DNA of 5,791 bases, from assembly GCA_945878745.1 (NCBI GenBank), contig CAMDVY010000219.1, positions 1 to 5,791 of the forward strand, written 5' to 3'. The stretch comes from Klebsiella pneumoniae. Lineage in GTDB: Bacteria; Pseudomonadota; Gammaproteobacteria; Pseudomonadales; Azotimanducaceae. This document shows, one piece after another, positions 5,184-5,791 of the stretch (positions are counted from its first letter, which is position 1; each line of letters opens with the position of its first letter). Below the pieces are notes generated by a model. It did not search any database, was not told the DNA's origin, and worked only from the letters and a program-made list of their open reading frames with translations. The position numbers were made by a program, and so were the translations under genes.

Positions 5184-5791
5184 ATGATCTGGCGCCTGGC
5201 CATTTGTCTCATGCTGCTGCCGGCAACGGCGTTCTCGAGCGAGATGCAGGCGCTTTACGACAGCCGCTGTGCGCACTGCCATGACGGCAGCACTCCGAAG
5301 GCGCCACACCAGATCAAGTTCCAGTTGTTTGGCGCGGACACGATTTATACCTCGCTGACTGAAGGTCTGATGAAACCCAATGCCGCCGGCATCGACCAGC
5401 CGACGTTACGCAAGCTGGCGGATTTTCTCGGTGGTTCGGCCGCTGCAGCTTCGATTCCTGTCAGTCGATGTGCGTCGACGACACTGGCAAAGGCGACACC
5501 CGAACTGCACGGTTGGGGCTTTACGCCTGGCAACACACGTTTTGTCGAGGCACCGGTAGCCGGACTCAATCGCGATGATGTTCCCAACCTCAGGCTCAAG
5601 TGGGTGTTTGCGTTTCCAGGGGCAACCCGGGCACGTAGCCAGCCGGTGATGTATGGGCAGCATCTGCTGGTTGGCAGCCAGAGCGGATCCGTCTACGCGC
5701 TGGAGCTTTCCAGTGGTTGCGCCGTGTGGGAATTCAAGGCGGACGTCGAAGTACGCAGCGCGCTCATGCTTGATCCGTCGGGTCAGCGCGC
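5184..5791 (+). CDS. Periplasmic cytochrome c-PQQ beta-propeller dehydrogenase (polyvinyl-alcohol-dehydrogenase-like), 5' part
   Basis: The first 202 residues of an exported quinohaemoprotein; the gene continues past the right edge. Residues 1-18 form a signal peptide (Arg4, then a hydrophobic stretch to ATAFS). A small cytochrome c domain follows, with haem motif CAHCH (Cys29, Cys32, His33) and Met63 in GLMKP as likely sixth ligand. From about residue 107 the PQQ propeller begins: HGWGFTPGNTRF (109-120), LKWVFAF (138-144), the blade sequence VGSQSGSVYALELSSGCAVW (163-182), then VRSALM (190-195). This layout fits polyvinyl-alcohol-dehydrogenase-type alcohol dehydrogenases, which oxidise alcohols and pass electrons through haem c. 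The ATG at 5184 is favoured by GGGGAG 7 bases upstream; an in-frame ATG at 5148 would add a basic 12-residue stretch. The substrate and the catalytic residues lie outside what can be seen. Confidence 0.88.
   Translation, partial: MIWRLAICLMLLPATAFSSEMQALYDSRCAHCHDGSTPKAPHQIKFQLFGADTIYTSLTEGLMKPNAAGIDQPTLRKLADFLGGSAAAASIPVSRCASTTLAKATPELHGWGFTPGNTRFVEAPVAGLNRDDVPNLRLKWVFAFPGATRARSQPVMYGQHLLVGSQSGSVYALELSSGCAVWEFKADVEVRSALMLDPSGQR

Noticed and set aside
5345..5663. Minus-strand frames opposite the cytochrome c/PQQ gene
   Set aside because: They are shadows of the plus-strand frame, which has a signal peptide, CxxCH and propeller motifs and stays open to the window edge.

Overview
The window looks like chromosomal DNA of a GC-rich (roughly 55-60% by eye) proteobacterium. 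The supporting signs are Shine-Dalgarno starts, densely packed genes, an Azotobacter FdI/FdxA-type 7Fe ferredoxin and a periplasmic quinohaemoprotein-type dehydrogenase. A gammaproteobacterium would fit, but the genus cannot be read from this sequence.

Layout: two transcription units diverge from a 195-bp intergenic region (4576-4770). The leftward unit is a tight five-gene cluster. In transcription order it holds a 476-aa cytochrome P450 (4575-3145), a 434-aa P450-like protein without the haem-thiolate cysteine (3148-1844, overlapping the previous gene by ATGA), a second complete P450 of 426 aa (1787-507), a small one-cluster ferredoxin of the P450-partner type (496-302), and the N-terminal 99 residues of a short-chain dehydrogenase/reductase that runs off the left edge (298-1). 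The rightward unit holds a 99-aa 7Fe ferredoxin (4771-5070), then a signal-peptide-bearing cytochrome c/PQQ beta-propeller dehydrogenase (from 5184) that runs off the right edge.

The divergent intergenic region contains four exact-length tandem copies of a 14-bp unit (4646-4701). They are bracketed by outward-facing TTGGCA hexamers, each followed 17 bp later by TTAGYT. A GTTGA-N5-TCAAC palindrome lies in the probable leader of the leftward operon. This arrangement suggests co-regulation of both units from one array.

Proposed joint role (inference): the two complete P450s, fed electrons by the small ferredoxin, hydroxylate a hydrophobic substrate. The SDR, and possibly the periplasmic PQQ enzyme, oxidise resulting alcohols. 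The substrate is unknown. The most unusual element is the P450-like protein between two intact P450s. Its fold, ExxR motif and reading frame are kept, but the haem cysteine, the preceding histidine, the C-helix arginine and the I-helix acid are all replaced. It may be a non-catalytic partner or scaffold, loosely comparable to the P450-like auxiliary proteins EryCII and DesVIII, although no glycosyltransferase is visible here.
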